Assembly: GCA_049322515.1 (NCBI GenBank)
Contig: JBMOQW010000017.1
Location: 1-64,000 of the forward strand
DNA from: Parasulfuritortus sp049322515
GTDB taxonomy: Bacteria > Pseudomonadota > Gammaproteobacteria > Burkholderiales > Thiobacillaceae
Reading direction: 5' to 3'
Length of the DNA: 64,000 nucleotides
The number at the start of each line of letters is the position of its first letter. The stretch's first letter is position 1. Positions 61,212 to 64,000 of the stretch are shown here, one piece after another. The position numbers were made by a program, and so were the translations under genes. The notes below the pieces were generated by a model. That model was not told the origin of the DNA and made no database searches. It saw only the letters and a program-made list of their open reading frames with translations.

Positions 61212-61302
61212 TCTCTATGATTAACAATAAATACAATCGAATTTAATTATATTCAATGGGCCGCTAGATTGCTGACTTCCTGCAACCGAACAAGGTGAGA
61301 TG
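61212..61302. promoter_or_regulatory. AT-rich divergent control region between LysR and thioesterase genes
   Basis: The run around 61213-61260 is AT-rich, in contrast with flanking GC-rich DNA, and has symmetric elements such as ATTCAAT and ATTGTATT-like sequence on opposite strands. LysR regulators usually bind T-N11-A motifs in such regions. Precise sites were not defined. Confidence 0.45.
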
Positions 61303-61779
61303 ATGCGCATGCAACTCCCGACCCTGGAATATCTTCAACGGCAAATCGACGGCACCCTGCCGCCCGATGCCGGAACGGAAATGCAGTATCCGACCGCGAT
61401 TTCAAAACTGCTTGGCTTTCGCGTCACCGCGATCGATCGAGGGATTGCCCGCCTGGAAATGGATGCGGATGCCAGCATCCACGGCAACCAGCAGGGCACG
61501 GTGCATGGGGGGCTGTTGAGCGAGTTGGCCGACGCCGCCATCGGCACCGCCCACTCGACTGCGATCGAGGCAAATGAGACCTTTACCAGCATCGACTTGC
61601 GCATCAGTTTCTTCCGCCCGGTGTGGAAATCCGTGCTGACTGCCACGGCCAGGCCGGTTCAGCATGGCCGTACCGTCACTCACTACCAATGCGAGATCCT
61701 CCGGGAGGATGGCAAGCTGGTTGCCATGGCGGCTGGCACCGTCATGACCCTGCGCGGCGTCGCGGCAACCGGACGTTGA
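61303..61779 (+). CDS. PaaI-type hotdog thioesterase
   Basis: A 158-residue hotdog-fold protein with the family motif VHGGLLSELADAAIGTAHST and RISFFRPVWKSVLTATAR. ATG 61303 is preferred to the ATG at 61300 because AAGGTGAG then lies 4-10 bp upstream. PaaI-type enzymes hydrolyse aryl-CoA or related thioesters. It is likely controlled by the divergent LysR protein and followed by the monooxygenase-like gene in the same direction. Confidence 0.88.
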   Translation: MRMQLPTLEYLQRQIDGTLPPDAGTEMQYPTAISKLLGFRVTAIDRGIARLEMDADASIHGNQQGTVHGGLLSELADAAIGTAHSTAIEANETFTSIDLRISFFRPVWKSVLTATARPVQHGRTVTHYQCEILREDGKLVAMAAGTVMTLRGVAATGR

Positions 61780-61819
61780 ATCGACCAGACCACTTCAATA
61801 GCCAAGGAGCGCGAACGCC

Positions 61820-62128
61820 ATGAGCCAGATTGCAGACACCCCGAATCCACCCTACTACGCGGTCATATTCACGTCCTTCCGTACCGTGGGCGACAACGGC
61901 TATGCCGACGCAGCCGCCCGGATACTCGACATCGCTCGACAGCAGCCAGGCTTTCTCGGGTATGAATCAGCCCGGCAGGAGATGGGCCTCTCCGTGTCTT
62001 ACTGGGAATCGCTGGAAGCCATTCGTGCCTGGAAGGAACATCCGGAACACCGCAAGGTGCAGGCGAAGGAAGCGCTCTGGTATCGAGAAAACCGGATACG
62101 CATCTGCAAGGTAGAGCGCGACTACTGA
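61820..62128 (+). CDS. antibiotic biosynthesis monooxygenase (ABM) domain protein
   Basis: A 102-residue dimeric alpha-beta barrel protein. IFTSFRTVGDNGYADAAARI, QQPGFLGYESAR and YWESLEAIRAWKEHPEH match YqjZ-like ABM proteins. GGAGCGCG precedes ATG 61820. Many such small proteins have no proven monooxygenase activity. Gene order suggests a short operon with the thioesterase. Confidence 0.85.
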   Translation: MSQIADTPNPPYYAVIFTSFRTVGDNGYADAAARILDIARQQPGFLGYESARQEMGLSVSYWESLEAIRAWKEHPEHRKVQAKEALWYRENRIRICKVERDY

Positions 62129-62139
62129 CCCGGGTCAGG

Positions 62140-63543
62140 CTAGGCCAGCCGTGCCAACGCGATCAGCGCTCGTTCGAGTCTATCGTCCCATACCCGCGCG
62201 CAAGATAGCCGGAAATTGTTTGCAAATTTTCCGCTCGCGGAAAAGAGGGACCCGGGTGCGATACTGATCCCTTGCTTGAGCGCGCGCCTGGCTATATCAA
62301 AGCTGTCGTTCCCTCCCGGTAGTTCGACCCAGAGAACGAAACCTCCTTGCGGCAGGGAAACTCGCGTGCCCTCCGGAAAGTACTTCATGACGGCGTCGCT
62401 CATGCGTGCCACAGCGCTGGCATAGCGTCCGCGCACCTCACGCAGATAGCGCTCGTAGCGGCCACTGGCCAGTAGTTCGGCCACCGCCAGTTGTGGTGCG
62501 GTGGGGCTGGCGATACTCGTCACGTACTTCAGATACTCGATCCGGTCGTGATGGCGCCCCGCAGCAATCCAGCCGACGCGCAGGCCCGGCGAAAGTGATT
62601 TGGAAAACGAGCCGCAATACAGAATGTCGGCGTGTGGCGAGAGACCCTTACAGGTCGTCGGCCGACGCTGATTGAACCCGAGGTCGCCGTAGACATCGTC
62701 TTCGATGAGCGGAATCTGGTACTTGCCGAGCAGACGAATCAGCGTGCGCTTGTTCTCATCCGGCATACTGCATCCAAGTGGATTGCTGAAATTCGGAGAT
62801 ATCACGCAAGCCTTCACCGGCCACCGATCCAGGGCGAACGCCAGCGCGTCGAGGGCAATTCCATCACGCGGGTGCGAAGGGATTTCCAATGCTTCCAAGC
62901 CGAGCGATTCGAGGACATGCAACAAGCCATAGAAAGTCGGCGACTCGACCACGACGACGTCGCCCGGCTTGGTGACCGCACGCAAAGCCAGGCTGAGCGC
63001 TTCCTGGCAACCCGTGGTGATGACGATATTGTCGGCCGAAACATCGCTGCCCGATTCGTTCATGCGTCTTGCGATCTGACGGCGTAGTTCCGGTGCGCCT
63101 GGCGGCATCATGTAGCCAGCGGCTTGTGATCGATCCACCCGCATCACCTTTGCCAGCGCGCGCCCAATCGCCTGAGTGGGCAGAAATGCCGGGTCAGGCA
63201 CGGCAGCGCCAAGCTGCACAATGCCTGGGTCGTTCGCGGCCTTGATCAAGGCCATGGCCATGGCCTGGTTGCTGACCAGCCGCGGGGCCACCGTGCTCGA
63301 AGAAGAATCTGGCTCGATGGGGTGAATGGTCTGGCGCTCGCGCACATAGAAGCCGGAGCGAGGCCTCGCTTCGACTTGTCCCCTGTCAGTCAGCACCTGG
63401 TACGCGGCGACCGCCGTGGCCACGCTGACGCCACGCGTGCGGGCTTGGGCGCGCACGCCGGGCAGCCGCTCACCCGGCACGTAGGTGCCGCTGGCAATGT
63501 GCTGCGCGATTTCATTGGCAAGCTGTTGATAAAGAACATCCAT
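62140..63543 (-). CDS. MocR/GabR-type regulator (GntR HTH plus aminotransferase fold)
   Basis: A 467-residue fusion. The N-terminal GntR-type HTH (ALANEIAQHIASGTYVPGERLPGVRAQAR; core GERLPGVRAQARTRG) is followed by a fold-type I aminotransferase domain (about 110-465), with IITTGCQEALSLALRAV, PNFSNPLGCSM and the PLP-lysine segment YCGSFSKSLSPGLRVGW. It may bind PLP and an amino compound as effector. It is divergent from the cupin gene, its likely target. Confidence 0.92.
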   Translation of the reverse strand: MDVLYQQLANEIAQHIASGTYVPGERLPGVRAQARTRGVSVATAVAAYQVLTDRGQVEARPRSGFYVRERQTIHPIEPDSSSSTVAPRLVSNQAMAMALIKAANDPGIVQLGAAVPDPAFLPTQAIGRALAKVMRVDRSQAAGYMMPPGAPELRRQIARRMNESGSDVSADNIVITTGCQEALSLALRAVTKPGDVVVVESPTFYGLLHVLESLGLEALEIPSHPRDGIALDALAFALDRWPVKACVISPNFSNPLGCSMPDENKRTLIRLLGKYQIPLIEDDVYGDLGFNQRRPTTCKGLSPHADILYCGSFSKSLSPGLRVGWIAAGRHHDRIEYLKYVTSIASPTAPQLAVAELLASGRYERYLREVRGRYASAVARMSDAVMKYFPEGTRVSLPQGGFVLWVELPGGNDSFDIARRALKQGISIAPGSLFSASGKFANNFRLSCARVWDDRLERALIALARLA

Positions 63544-63583
63544 GGGCGTCGATGAGCAGTACAGAGCAAGGGATCAGGGCAGG

Positions 63584-63640
63584 TACAGATTTTCTTGTAC
63601 ACATTCTGTGCTGCAACAATATACGTCAACTGAATCTGTA
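63584..63640. promoter_or_regulatory. inverted TACAGAT/ATCTGTA pair between MocR and cupin genes
   Basis: TACAGAT (63584-63590) and ATCTGTA (63634-63640) are reverse complements about 43 bp apart; GTACAG and TTCTGTG variants occur nearby. MocR regulators often bind repeated half-sites between divergent genes, so this is a plausible operator. Confidence 0.45.
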
Positions 63641-63701
63641 TTGCATGCCCAGGGAACTCTAGACTGAGACTGTCATGAAGCAACAAGAGGAGATCCCGCG
63701 T

Positions 63702-64000
63702 ATGGCCCCCAGCCATCCCGTCGCGATCCATGCGATGGCAGCGCCCGTGCGCGCCACGCCTTCGATCTACCCGACCATCCTGGCGGCGCGCGTCAAGGGG
63801 CGCGAGAAGCGGCCACTCGGCGACCTGTTCGGCCTGACCAACTTTGGGATCAATCTGACGCGGCTTCCTCCTGGCGCGGCTTCGTCGCTACGTCACGCAC
63901 ACGCGAAACAAGACGAATTCGTGTACATCCTTCAGGGCACCCCGACCCTGCATACCAATGAAGGAAAGCTGGAACTGTCGCCAGGCATGTGCGCTGGATT
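63702..64000 (+). CDS. cupin-domain protein (3' end beyond window)
   Basis: The first 99 residues of a cupin. GAGGAG at 63689-63694 supports ATG 63702 rather than the in-frame ATG 63675. The cupin motif 1 is visible as LRHAHAKQDEFVYILQG with the metal-binding His residues and Glu. Catalytic type (dioxygenase, isomerase or regulator-like) cannot be decided. It is divergent from the MocR gene and truncated by the window. Confidence 0.85.
   Translation, partial: MAPSHPVAIHAMAAPVRATPSIYPTILAARVKGREKRPLGDLFGLTNFGINLTRLPPGAASSLRHAHAKQDEFVYILQGTPTLHTNEGKLELSPGMCAG

Overview
The window looks like a chromosomal segment of a high-GC betaproteobacterium, most likely a Thiobacillus-like sulfur chemolithotroph. 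The main evidence is the qmoA-qmoB-hdrC-hdrB cluster (23-28 kb), the electron-transfer partner of dissimilatory APS reductase. DUF3579, tandem DUF1631 proteins, PilS/PilR and the ileS-lspA-fkpB-ispH order also fit Betaproteobacteria. The assignment is an inference; no rRNA or tRNA gene was seen.

Layout. 0-9.6 kb: the 5' part of tex (minus strand), then a plus-strand run of two DUF1631 paralogues, a degenerate EAL/HDOD protein and an HDOD protein. A class I cyclic-di-GMP (GEMM) riboswitch lies in front of the second DUF1631 gene. 9.6-14.0 kb: a minus-strand pilS-pilR-glk block with two small upstream genes. 14.1-18.7 kb: two periplasmic thioredoxin-fold proteins, a TolC-like channel and a short membrane-fusion protein, a small exported protein behind a perfect FNR box, and mutY. 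18.7-22.0 kb: an erythromycin-esterase-like protein and a hybrid histidine kinase. 22.6-27.7 kb: the Qmo/Hdr cluster without aprBA beside it. 27.9-35.7 kb: an HD-GYP protein, a phosphoesterase, ppa, DUF3579, rpsT, murJ and a heme/PAS/GGDEF/EAL/CZB protein. 35.7-43.6 kb: ribF, a 540-bp inverted-repeat element, ileS-lspA-fkpB-ispH, rsgA and a GNAT gene. 43.7-44.05 kb: an 89-bp tandem repeat array ending in the terminator-like hairpin of a chemoreceptor gene. 44-51.9 kb: a split Aer-like receptor, a thioredoxin, ampD, panD, the molybdenum-cofactor genes moaA and mobB-moeA-moaD-moaE, and a Crp/Fnr regulator followed by a DUF2892 gene with a matching palindrome. 51.9-57.1 kb: a glycosyltransferase, an FAD oxidoreductase, a PEBP protein, a broken VOC gene, DUF1223, a YedK/HMCES protein and thiD. 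57.4-64 kb: an unrecognised membrane protein, two GNATs, a LysR regulator, a thioesterase, a monooxygenase-like protein, a MocR regulator and the start of a cupin gene. This last part looks accessory and less GC-rich.

Two themes link the genes. First, cyclic-di-GMP: a riboswitch (effector sensing), a GGDEF/EAL protein, an HD-GYP protein and degenerate EAL/HDOD proteins lie within 36 kb, beside type IV pilus regulators and a chemoreceptor. The riboswitch-DUF1631-HDOD operon is the best candidate for an undescribed system. Second, anaerobic or redox control: FNR-type palindromes precede a small exported protein, moaA/mobB and DUF2892, and a cysteine-rich Crp/Fnr protein is encoded next to two of these sites.
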